DNA of 8,074 nt, from contig JAAFHH010000118.1 of assembly GCA_013297545.1 (NCBI GenBank), positions 1-8,074 of the forward strand, read 5' to 3'. Below, one piece after another: positions 1 through 6,402 of the stretch. This DNA is from Alphaproteobacteria bacterium. Its GTDB lineage: Bacteria > Pseudomonadota > Alphaproteobacteria > Elsterales > Elsteraceae. The number at the start of each line of letters is the position of its first letter. Within the stretch, counting starts at the first letter, position 1. The notes below the pieces were generated by a model. It made no database searches. It saw only the letters and a list, made by a program, of their open reading frames with translations, and was not told the DNA's origin. Made by a program: the position numbers and the translations under genes.

Positions 1-436
1 GTTCGCTGGCGCCACCGTGATCGCTGAACGCGGCAGCGGGGCGTTTCGCAACGGCGTGCGCCTGGCCCTCACCGAGCCCCGGCGCGACACCTGGCCGCTC
101 GGTTCCGTGCACATCAAATACTTCCCCGAACCCGCCCGCCGCCGCCTGATCGCGGAGCTGCGCAGTGTCACCGCGATCGACCCACTCTGGTGTGCCGGCC
201 GCGAACACCTGCGCGTCGCCGAGGGCGAAACCGACTTCGCCGTCTTCCGCAACGCTCTGCCGTGGGACCACGCGGCTGGGACGCTGATTGTTGCCGAGGC
301 GGGCGGCGTGGTGAGCCACCTCGATGGCTCGCGCTATACCGTGGTGGCACCGAAAGCCGGGCTAATGGTGGCGCGGTGCCGGGAGACGATGACGGCGGTT
401 CGAGAGCGGCTGCTGGTGCCAGCGGCGGCGGGTTAG
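1..436 (+). CDS. Inositol monophosphatase family protein, C-terminal part (5' end outside window)
   Basis: The reading frame is open from base 2 and ends at TAG 434-436, giving 144 visible residues. The family (inositol-1-phosphatase, 3'(2'),5'-bisphosphate nucleotidase CysQ, histidinol-phosphatase) removes phosphate from small molecules using Mg2+ in the cytoplasm. The second family signature is visible as PWDHAAG at visible residues 87-93, where the Asp is a metal ligand, followed by the Gly-Gly turn in EAGG. Upstream, AERGSGAFRNG (residues 8-18) matches the conserved strand before the lid. The first metal motif (DP-hydrophobic-DGT) lies outside the window, so substrate cannot be decided. 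The Cys-Ala-Gly and GET-D-F-A stretch looks like the alphaproteobacterial branch, usually labelled only 'inositol monophosphatase'. It converges on gene D and its stop overlaps D's stop. The family is confident; the exact substrate is unknown. Confidence 0.88.
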   Translation, partial: FAGATVIAERGSGAFRNGVRLALTEPRRDTWPLGSVHIKYFPEPARRRLIAELRSVTAIDPLWCAGREHLRVAEGETDFAVFRNALPWDHAAGTLIVAEAGGVVSHLDGSRYTVVAPKAGLMVARCRETMTAVRERLLVPAAAG

Positions 437-2463
437 GGGGCGGTGGGACTGCCGATCACCACCACGCCCGGTGTTGGTGAGCGCATCGGTGGACCGGGTT
501 GACCATCCCCTCGAAGCACGATGGCGCAGTGATCTGGATACTGCAGGGCTTTCGCCTCGCGGCAAGCTGCAAGGGCGCCCGCATCCGCCTCTGCTTGGCT
601 TGAGCCCGATCTCAAGTCAATCGCTCCATGGGGGTGCAAGGTTAGTGTCCAGAAATCAGGAGTAGGCTTGGTGTTATCGAGCGCTGCCTGGATCTGTCGT
701 GAAAAAAATGGAAACAAAAACGGCAAATCGCTAATCGTTGCCACACCGTTCAAGCTTTTTTGCGGTCTCACCTGCTGTCGTTCCGCTATCTGCAGTGCTA
801 CATTGTTGCTTGCAATCAACTGGCATGGATTGCCTGAGTCATACTCGCAAGTCTCCAGCGCCTGCTGCGCCGCGAAGGCGACGGAACCCGCGGCACCCAC
901 CATGCCGGTAATCCCAGTGACCGGGTCGAAGGCCAGAGCCTTTGGCTTGGCAAAGCTTGCATACTTTGCCACGGTTGCTGCAGGTATTCCATCTAGTGTC
1001 GTTGTACCTGACACAATCGGCCTGCCTTCGCCAATCATAGCTCGAAGTTGGCGCGCACTCTCCTCGCGATCAAGGAACCCCTGCCAAGTCGATCGGCCGT
1101 TCCAGTAGAGAAAGCACAAATCGTGTTCGGTTTCGCCCGCACTCTCAAAACATGCGGCTAATGCGGTCGCTGTCGCGTCTTCAATACTATCTGAAGTCTC
1201 GATAAATGCCCCAAAAAGTGGATGTATTACCAAAGCGGTTTTGCTCCGATTTCCTTCGGCCATTCGAGCGTTAATCCAGCGCCGCGCAATCACACCCGCT
1301 ATAGGTAGTTCGTCGATATCGAATTCTGGAGAAAGTTGATGCACACGTACCTGGCGATTCGCAGCTGGCATTGCTTCGGGCGCGCCGCTTGATCGCGTTA
1401 TGATACGGCATGGCGTACGTGTCACGACCTCACAGACCTCCAGCGCCTGCAGATCAGCGGCGGCGCCAGTGTCTGTTTGACCGAACCCGATCGCAGCCTT
1501 CTGCCACCTCTCATCAACGGCAAGACTGGATACCCATCCGAGATGATGGTGCACGTCTCGGTGTGACTCGAGAAACAACGTGTAGCCCGGAGGTAGCCAA
1601 GTCGGTTTCGGCCATGGCTGGTTTTCGGGAGCGGAACGCACTGTCGGTTGCCAGCGGCTATCCGCCATGGCTTCGTCACAGGCTTCTGTCGCCACCGTGA
1701 TGTCCGCCAGAAGGGCCAGTCGTTTCAGTTCACTCACAATGACTTCGGCTGATTGTGCATAGGCGGTTTGGGTCACAGCAGTATCTCGGGATCTTGACGT
1801 TGCGACTCCGACGACACGGCCACAGGCACCAAAGATTGGCCCTCCCGAGTCACCACCGATCAACGAGATGCCGGCAGCAAACCAGCTGCCGATGTGCGAC
1901 GGATCGGGTACCAGGACGCTGGCGGTCTTTCGATCCAGTGGTGGTAAGTCAATCGGCGCTCCGTCGCGGCGTAGTGTAAGAATCCAAAAAGGGTCGGTAT
2001 CCAGAACGGCAAATCCCGTGAACGTAACGGCATCACCAGCCTGCGGGACAGGTCCAAATATCGCAGCTTTCAAGCCTTGGATCGGTTCATCAATCTCAAT
2101 GAATGCAAGGTCAACCAGCGCGGTAGGGTCTATTGATTGACCAACAACACGACCAACAATCGGCTTCTCCAATGTAGTATTCATTAACAGGACTCGATCG
2201 GAATGGGCGTTCTCAACAACATGGCGACTAGTCACCAGAAGTGTGGGATTAATCAAAAACGCAGTCCCTGTACCATAGCCAGTATTGTTGGACTGTGCCA
2301 CCTCGACACGGAATACAGACTTGTCCAACTCCGCAAAGACATCTTGAGCGCCGGCGATGCCGAGCCACGGGGTCTGGAGGACCAAGAGGAATGCTGCGGC
2401 GGCGCCACGCCATAGCGTCAGCAAGACAGAGGTGTGAAAGCTCGAAACTCTCGATCCCATCAT
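433..2463 (-). CDS. Gene D: secreted trypsin-like serine protease with four DUF4189-like cysteine modules
   Basis: The protein has 676 residues from ATG 2463. An ATG at 2460 is equally plausible: GGAGG at 2473-2469 sits 5 and 8 nt upstream of the two. The frame stays open to 2532 inside gene C, but starts there add an unpaired Cys and bury the signal peptide. The N-terminus is a Sec signal ending in a hydrophobic core and AGA, with predicted cleavage before Q40. There is no lipobox, unlike B and C. The protease domain spans roughly 45-265, with His81 (TSRHVVEN), Asp118 (VDLAF) and Ser206 in GGDSGGP, all intact. It has the classical Asp before the serine, whereas A and B have Asn. A linker of PWPKPTWLPPGY (283-294) follows. 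The four modules have Cys pairs 344/352, 438/450, 539/547 and 634/646, plus 214/262 in the protease part. The central part (about 660-2400) is near 45-47% GC in the lines I counted, against 68-73% in neighbours, which suggests a different history. Substrate is unknown. Confidence 0.85.
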   Translation of the reverse strand: MMGSRVSSFHTSVLLTLWRGAAAAFLLVLQTPWLGIAGAQDVFAELDKSVFRVEVAQSNNTGYGTGTAFLINPTLLVTSRHVVENAHSDRVLLMNTTLEKPIVGRVVGQSIDPTALVDLAFIEIDEPIQGLKAAIFGPVPQAGDAVTFTGFAVLDTDPFWILTLRRDGAPIDLPPLDRKTASVLVPDPSHIGSWFAAGISLIGGDSGGPIFGACGRVVGVATSRSRDTAVTQTAYAQSAEVIVSELKRLALLADITVATEACDEAMADSRWQPTVRSAPENQPWPKPTWLPPGYTLFLESHRDVHHHLGWVSSLAVDERWQKAAIGFGQTDTGAAADLQALEVCEVVTRTPCRIITRSSGAPEAMPAANRQVRVHQLSPEFDIDELPIAGVIARRWINARMAEGNRSKTALVIHPLFGAFIETSDSIEDATATALAACFESAGETEHDLCFLYWNGRSTWQGFLDREESARQLRAMIGEGRPIVSGTTTLDGIPAATVAKYASFAKPKALAFDPVTGITGMVGAAGSVAFAAQQALETCEYDSGNPCQLIASNNVALQIAERQQVRPQKSLNGVATISDLPFLFPFFSRQIQAALDNTKPTPDFWTLTLHPHGAIDLRSGSSQAEADAGALAACREAKALQYPDHCAIVLRGDGQPGPPMRSPTPGVVVIGSPTAP
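499..1539 (-). repeat. Module array of gene D: odd-even-odd-even
   Basis: Four modules have first cysteines at 344, 438, 539 and 634, a period of 94, 101 and 95 residues, the same as in gene B although the DNA composition differs. Cys spacings are 8, 12, 8 and 12. A hydrophobic Pro/Val-rich tail of about 16 residues follows the last module. Confidence 0.77.
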
Positions 2464-2468
2464 CTTCC

Positions 2469-2473
2469 CCTCC
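2469..2473 (-). promoter_or_regulatory. Ribosome binding site of gene D
   Basis: On the minus strand GGAGG, continued by GG, lies 5 nt before ATG 2463 and 8 nt before ATG 2460. It is a strong independent site, unlike the coupled junctions upstream. It overlaps another in-frame ATG at 2475, which has a less well placed AAAGGG ahead of it. Confidence 0.65.
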
Positions 2474-2484
2474 ATCAGCCCTTT

Positions 2485-2492
2485 CCCCCCCC
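2485..2492 (-). repeat. G8 homopolymer at the gene C stop / gene D leader
   Basis: Eight consecutive C on the + strand read as G8 on the coding strand. The first G is the last base of gene C's TAG stop, and the run continues into the 28-bp gap before gene D. Length change would not alter C or D from its assigned start, but would shift the spacing of the leader and would alter the frame of any D start at 2532. Confidence 0.8.
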
Positions 2493-4438
2493 TACCTTGC
2501 CAGCATTCGAAACGGCTCTGCCGGCCGTCCATCGCCGCGCAACACGATCCGGCAGTGGGTTGGATCGACGCGGGCCGTGCGCTCGCGGCAGCTGCCGAGC
2601 GCGGCGGTGTCGGCGTCGGCTTGTGTGGCAGCGTTGGCTAGCCGAAGTGCGCCGGACGGATGCAGTGCCAGCGCCCAGGCCTCGCCGGCGGCGGTGTAGT
2701 CGCGCGCGAGCTTCGCCAGGCTTTCGGCGAAGGCTGTGTCCACAAACGGCAGCGCCGGCAGGGCCGGTGCTTCCAAGCGCGGTTGCGGGCGGGGCAGGGC
2801 GCGTTCGGTGGCCAGCAGGGCGACGTCGTTGCGGGCGAGCAGTCGGCACGGCCGATCGGCATGGTACTCGCACATCTCCAGTGAAATGCGCTCGGCATCG
2901 GCCAGCGTGCTGCGCTCAGATGCCCAGCGAACACTGTCCCGGGTGCCGTCGCCGGCCATTGCCTTTTCGGAGCGCGAGCGCGCATAGCGCTCGATGATGT
3001 CCCGCGGGAAATCGCTCGTGTGCGTGTGATCCGCATCCAAGGGCTGGCCGTCAACCATGGTGGCGCGCAGCCGTCCGGTGTTGTTCGCCAAGGTAAAGGG
3101 TTCGGGCACCGTGGCCGCACCGGTCCAGTAGACGAAGCAGTGATCGCGATAACTGCCGGCAGAGCGGCGGCAGTCGGCCACAGCGTGCCCCAGCGCCTCT
3201 TCAGCGGTCCCGCTGGTCTGCACAAAGCCGCCGAGCCAGGGATGCACGACGACCGCGGTGCGGCTGGCGTCGCGCTCCGCAAAGCGTGCTCCCAGCCATG
3301 CAGTTTCTGCGGGCAGCAGAAACGGCACCTCGCTGGCCACGAACTCGGTTGATCGGCGGGCCAGGCGTGGCTGCGGCGCGACCGGTGTTTGTGAAATCGG
3401 CGCTCCTATGGAGCGAGAAATCGTTCGGCACGCTGTGCTCGCGATGATCTCGCACAGCTCGAGCGCCATTCGGTCAGCAGACTCGACGTCTGGTGCCAGC
3501 GGCGCCGAATAGACGGCTCTCCAACCACGATCGATCGCGAGGCTGGACACCCGGCCCGGTGCTGTTGGGCTACCCTGCATCTCCTGAAGCCACGGGCGAT
3601 ACCCTGGTGGTAGCCAGTTGGGCGCGGGCCACGGGGCCATTGCCAGCGCTTGGCCGTCTGCGTCCGCGATCGTTCCGTCGGGCAGCGGGGTGGCGCACGG
3701 ACTGGTCGCGCGGGTCAGCGCAGCCGGGCGCAATCGATCGAGTTCTTGTTCGATGACGGCAGTCAGCTGCGCGAGCGTGCTGTTCTGGCGGTCGTCGCCA
3801 AATCGAAAGCGGGTCGCGATCCCCATGACCCGCCCGCATCCATCCAGCATCGGGCCGCCGGAGATGCCGCCGACGACGATCGATGTCGTCTCAAACCACC
3901 GCCCCCCGGGCTCGCTCTGGACGGAGACGACGGTGCCCAGCCGCCGGGCGGAGGGCGGGGTCTCGGCTGCCAAACCTTCGGCCGTCATGGCCAGGATCGA
4001 GCCTGGATAGTCCGATCGGGCGGGATAGCCCGCCGCCGCCACGCGCTGTCCCACCGTGGGTGCCGGCGCGAGTGCGAGCGGTTTCACATCGTTGAGGGGG
4101 GCGGCGAGTTCGATTACCGCGAGGTCCACGGTGTTGTATCGACCGTTCGACACCCAGATCACCCGCCCCTCCAGCGGCGGGGTGCGGCCGCGGTTGGTCA
4201 GCAGGACCCGGCCCTCGTGCGCGCCATCGACCACATGGCGGTTGGACACCAGCAAGCTGGGCGAAACCAGAAACGCACTGCCCATGCTGGGCCGGGTGCG
4301 ATCGCTTTGCGGCACAACGGCCAAGAAGATCGCTGGATCAGCCTCCGGCAACGGGCGTGGGATGGTGGCAACCGGCTCACTCGGCGTGACGCAGGCGCCG
4401 AGCATGAGGGCGGCGGCGAGCAGGAGCGGGGGGCGCAT
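2492..4438 (-). CDS. Gene C: lipoprotein trypsin-like serine protease with four DUF4189-like cysteine modules
   Basis: The protein has 648 residues from ATG 4438. This start is chosen because it places a perfect lipobox, LMLGAC, at residues 11-16 and overlaps gene B's stop as TGATG; the frame is open to 4522, but that would bury the signal. Cys16 should be lipidated. The residue after it is Val, not Asp, so by the enteric +2 rule it should go to the outer membrane. The protease domain runs about 35-250: His68 (SNRHVVDG), Asp105 (TVDLAV) and Ser193 in VGGISGGPM. Ile precedes the nucleophile where most relatives have Asn or Asp, which is unusual. A PWPAPNWLPPGY linker (269-280) follows. Module Cys pairs are 329/337, 423/434, 523/531 and 617/629, with protease-domain pair 201/248. 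The tail after the last module is shorter than in B and D. Its closest relative in the window is B. A secreted-surface proteolytic role is inferred; the target is unknown. Confidence 0.86.
   Translation of the reverse strand: MRPPLLLAAALMLGACVTPSEPVATIPRPLPEADPAIFLAVVPQSDRTRPSMGSAFLVSPSLLVSNRHVVDGAHEGRVLLTNRGRTPPLEGRVIWVSNGRYNTVDLAVIELAAPLNDVKPLALAPAPTVGQRVAAAGYPARSDYPGSILAMTAEGLAAETPPSARRLGTVVSVQSEPGGRWFETTSIVVGGISGGPMLDGCGRVMGIATRFRFGDDRQNSTLAQLTAVIEQELDRLRPAALTRATSPCATPLPDGTIADADGQALAMAPWPAPNWLPPGYRPWLQEMQGSPTAPGRVSSLAIDRGWRAVYSAPLAPDVESADRMALELCEIIASTACRTISRSIGAPISQTPVAPQPRLARRSTEFVASEVPFLLPAETAWLGARFAERDASRTAVVVHPWLGGFVQTSGTAEEALGHAVADCRRSAGSYRDHCFVYWTGAATVPEPFTLANNTGRLRATMVDGQPLDADHTHTSDFPRDIIERYARSRSEKAMAGDGTRDSVRWASERSTLADAERISLEMCEYHADRPCRLLARNDVALLATERALPRPQPRLEAPALPALPFVDTAFAESLAKLARDYTAAGEAWALALHPSGALRLANAATQADADTAALGSCRERTARVDPTHCRIVLRGDGRPAEPFRMLAR
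2525..3553 (-). repeat. Module array of gene C: odd-even-odd-even
   Basis: Four modules have first cysteines at 329, 423, 523 and 617, a period of 94, 100 and 94 residues. Cys spacings are 8, 11, 8 and 12; the first even module is one residue short. In module 3 the usual opening ALA-x-DP reads AMAGDG, losing the Pro. Confidence 0.77.
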
Positions 4439-4440
4439 CA
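4436..4440 (-). promoter_or_regulatory. TGATG stop/start overlap joining genes B and C
   Basis: The stop TGA of gene B (4440-4438) and the start ATG of gene C (4438-4436) share one base. Only a weak GGGG (4448-4445) precedes it at 6 nt, so gene C probably depends on ribosomes terminating on B. The same arrangement joins A and B at 6404-6400. Confidence 0.65.
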
Positions 4441-6402
4441 GCTGCCCCGCGGCGGTTGGATCGGCGTGGGGGAGCGCAAGGCCGGACCCGGTCGGCCGTC
4501 GCCGCGCACAGCGATCTGGCAATGATCAGGCTGGTCGTTCGCGTTGCGATCGCGGCACCGGGCGAGCGCATTGCGGTCGGCTTCGGCTTGGGTGTCCGCG
4601 CTTGATATCGAGATGTGGCCACTTTGGTGCAGCGTTAGCGTCCATTTCCTCCCAGCCGCGGTGTAGCTGTTTGCCGCCGGGACCAAGACACTGCGAACGA
4701 GGCTTGCTTGGACAAAGGGCAGATCCTGCAACGTCGGGGCCTGCAGGCGCGCTTGGGGCCGCGGCTGGGTGCGCTCTGCTGGCAGCAGGGCGACGTCATT
4801 GCGGGCGTACAGCCGGCAGGGGCGACCGACGCGGTACTCGCAGTGCTCCAACACCAGGCGCCCTGCTTCTGCCAACGTGTCTTGGCGGCCGAACATCACG
4901 ACGTGCTTGGTGACCGGATCAACGGCCAGCGCCTTGGGTGCCTCGAGCGCGAGATACCGCGTCATCACGTCAGCCGAGATATCTTCCAGCACGGTCTCAC
5001 GCCCATCCAGTGGACGGCCCGCGCGCAGGCTCGCGCGCAGCTCCTCGGCGTTGCGCGCTTGTGAGAACACACCGCTGATCGTGCGGACGCCATCCCAAAC
5101 CACAAAGCATTGATCGCGCCGTTCTTGCGGTAGCGCGCGGCGACAGGCGGCGAGGGCGTGCGCTGTTGCCTCGCTGGCGGTTTCGCTGGTGTTCCAGAAG
5201 GCGCTGCCCTGTGGCTCAAGCGCAATCGCCGTGCGGGCGGGCTCTCGCTCAGCGAAGCGTGCGCTCAGCCAGGCGGCGCTGGTTGGGTTCAGGAATGGCA
5301 ATTCAGAGATCACGACCGTAGGCGAGCGCTGCGCCAAGCGCGGCTGCGGCTGAGGAGCCGGCCGGACGGCAACCGGACCTGATGTGCGTGACACCAGCGT
5401 GCACGGTGCCTGCGACGTGAACTCGCAGTGCTCCAGCACCAATCGGTCCGCTGATGCAGCATCGCGCGTTTGGGAACCGCTGGTGATGCTTTGTTCGCGG
5501 GCATCGATGGCCAGGCTGCCCACCCACCCCGGTACCACCAAGCGCGGCTGCAAGTTGCGCACTGCATTTGCTTGCAAGGCCGGTAGCCAAGTGGGCACCG
5601 GCCATGGAGCTAGCGTTCCAACCGCGATGGGCGCATCGCCAGGGATCGCCTCCGGCAGCTGCTGGGTGCACGGGCGGGTATCGATGGCGCTGGCCGTACC
5701 GGCGCGCCAACGGTTGAGTTCGTCGAAGACCACCTGCGCGGATTGCGCGATCGTTGATCCCGCTCCCGGCACCATGCGTGCAACCATACCAACCACGCGC
5801 CCGCAGGCATCCAGCAACGGACCGCCGGAATTGCCAGAGGACACAGTGGAGCTCGCGGTGATCCAACGCCCATCGCGGGACATCTGGTCTGCCGTGACGC
5901 GACCAAGCCGCTGAGACGTTGGCAGTGCGGGCGTGGGCACCCCTTCCACCAGCATCGTCAGCACCGTTTGGGATTCCGTCCGGATTGGGTATCCGACGGC
6001 AAGCACCGGCTGTCCGACGTTGGCGGGTGCAGCAAACGTCAGGGGTCTCACCCCGAGAACGGGTGAGGACAGCTCGATCAAGGCGACGTCGGTGCGCTCA
6101 ACGCTATCGGGCGCAACCCAAGCGACACGACCCTCCAGCGGCGGACTGCGCCCGGCATTGGTCAACAGCACGCGCCCGTCGTGGATGCCCTCGATCGAGT
6201 GGCGCGCCGTCACCAGCACTGTGGGTGTGACGAGGAATGCCGTGCCTGCGCGGAGCTGGGTGCTGTCAGCCGGGCGTGCGACCAGCTGGAAAATCGCCGG
6301 ATCCGCTTCAGCGAGCGGCCGCAGGGTGGTGCCAGGTTGCTCTCCGGGTGTCACGCAGCCGCCGAGCACCAGGCTCACGGACAAAAGCAAGCGCCTCAGC
6401 AT
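4438..6402 (-). CDS. Gene B: lipoprotein trypsin-like serine protease with four DUF4189-like cysteine modules
   Basis: The protein has 654 residues from ATG 6402. A GTG three bases upstream at 6405 is in frame, but GAGGG at 6413-6409 is 6 nt from the ATG and only 3 nt from the GTG. The ATG overlaps gene A's TGA stop (TGATG). The signal peptide ends in the lipobox LVLGGC with Cys16 lipidated, and Val at +2 points to the outer membrane. The mature start CVTPGE followed by ADPAIF parallels gene C. The protease domain (about 35-245) has His68 (TARHSIEG), Asp105 (RTDVAL) and Ser192 in SGNSGGPL, the HtrA-like form. There is no PDZ domain. The linker PWPVPTWLP (266-274) leads to four modules with Cys pairs 326/334, 420/432, 521/529 and 616/628; 200/245 lies in the protease part. 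Modules 1+2 and 3+4 are recognisable copies of one two-module unit. The protease call is strong; the biological role is unknown. Confidence 0.87.
   Translation of the reverse strand: MLRRLLLSVSLVLGGCVTPGEQPGTTLRPLAEADPAIFQLVARPADSTQLRAGTAFLVTPTVLVTARHSIEGIHDGRVLLTNAGRSPPLEGRVAWVAPDSVERTDVALIELSSPVLGVRPLTFAAPANVGQPVLAVGYPIRTESQTVLTMLVEGVPTPALPTSQRLGRVTADQMSRDGRWITASSTVSSGNSGGPLLDACGRVVGMVARMVPGAGSTIAQSAQVVFDELNRWRAGTASAIDTRPCTQQLPEAIPGDAPIAVGTLAPWPVPTWLPALQANAVRNLQPRLVVPGWVGSLAIDAREQSITSGSQTRDAASADRLVLEHCEFTSQAPCTLVSRTSGPVAVRPAPQPQPRLAQRSPTVVISELPFLNPTSAAWLSARFAEREPARTAIALEPQGSAFWNTSETASEATAHALAACRRALPQERRDQCFVVWDGVRTISGVFSQARNAEELRASLRAGRPLDGRETVLEDISADVMTRYLALEAPKALAVDPVTKHVVMFGRQDTLAEAGRLVLEHCEYRVGRPCRLYARNDVALLPAERTQPRPQARLQAPTLQDLPFVQASLVRSVLVPAANSYTAAGRKWTLTLHQSGHISISSADTQAEADRNALARCRDRNANDQPDHCQIAVRGDGRPGPALRSPTPIQPPRGS
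4489..5529 (-). repeat. Module array of gene B: odd-even-odd-even
   Basis: Four modules have first cysteines at 326, 420, 521 and 616, a period of 94, 101 and 95 residues. Odd modules read LEHCE[FY]-x5-C and even modules C-x11-C. Each even module is preceded by a PQ-x-RL segment and an LPF motif. Confidence 0.78.

Noticed and set aside
457..479. Imperfect inverted repeat (9-bp arms, one mismatch, 5-base loop) just after the phosphatase stop, a possible terminator.
   Set aside because: It lies inside gene D's last codons, has a mismatch and is followed by no T run; the repeat also follows from GTG/GTT Val codons in D. Not strong enough to annotate.
2464..2532. Earlier in-frame start for gene D at 2532, overlapping the end of gene C.
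   Set aside because: It would add a polar segment ahead of the signal peptide and a lone Cys. GGAGG at 2473-2469 points to the ATGs at 2463 and 2460.
4489..4510. RGD tripeptide near the C-termini of B, C and D (residues 633-635, 634-636 and 651-653), recalling integrin-binding motifs.
   Set aside because: The same place in the other even modules is a Gly turn of different sequence (such as WDG or WNG), so RGD is best explained as a conserved turn of the last module. Nothing else suggests a host-binding protein.
4439..4522. Earlier in-frame start for gene C at 4522.
   Set aside because: It would place 28 polar residues ahead of a textbook lipoprotein signal and overlap gene B by 85 bp; the TGATG overlap start is much better.
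3650..4525. Long + strand open frame opposite gene C (291 residues), and a similar one at 5933-6868 opposite A and B.
   Set aside because: Both are Arg/Gly/Ala-rich shadows of high-GC genes on the other strand, with no recognisable domain. The minus-strand frames have signal peptides, catalytic motifs and repeats.
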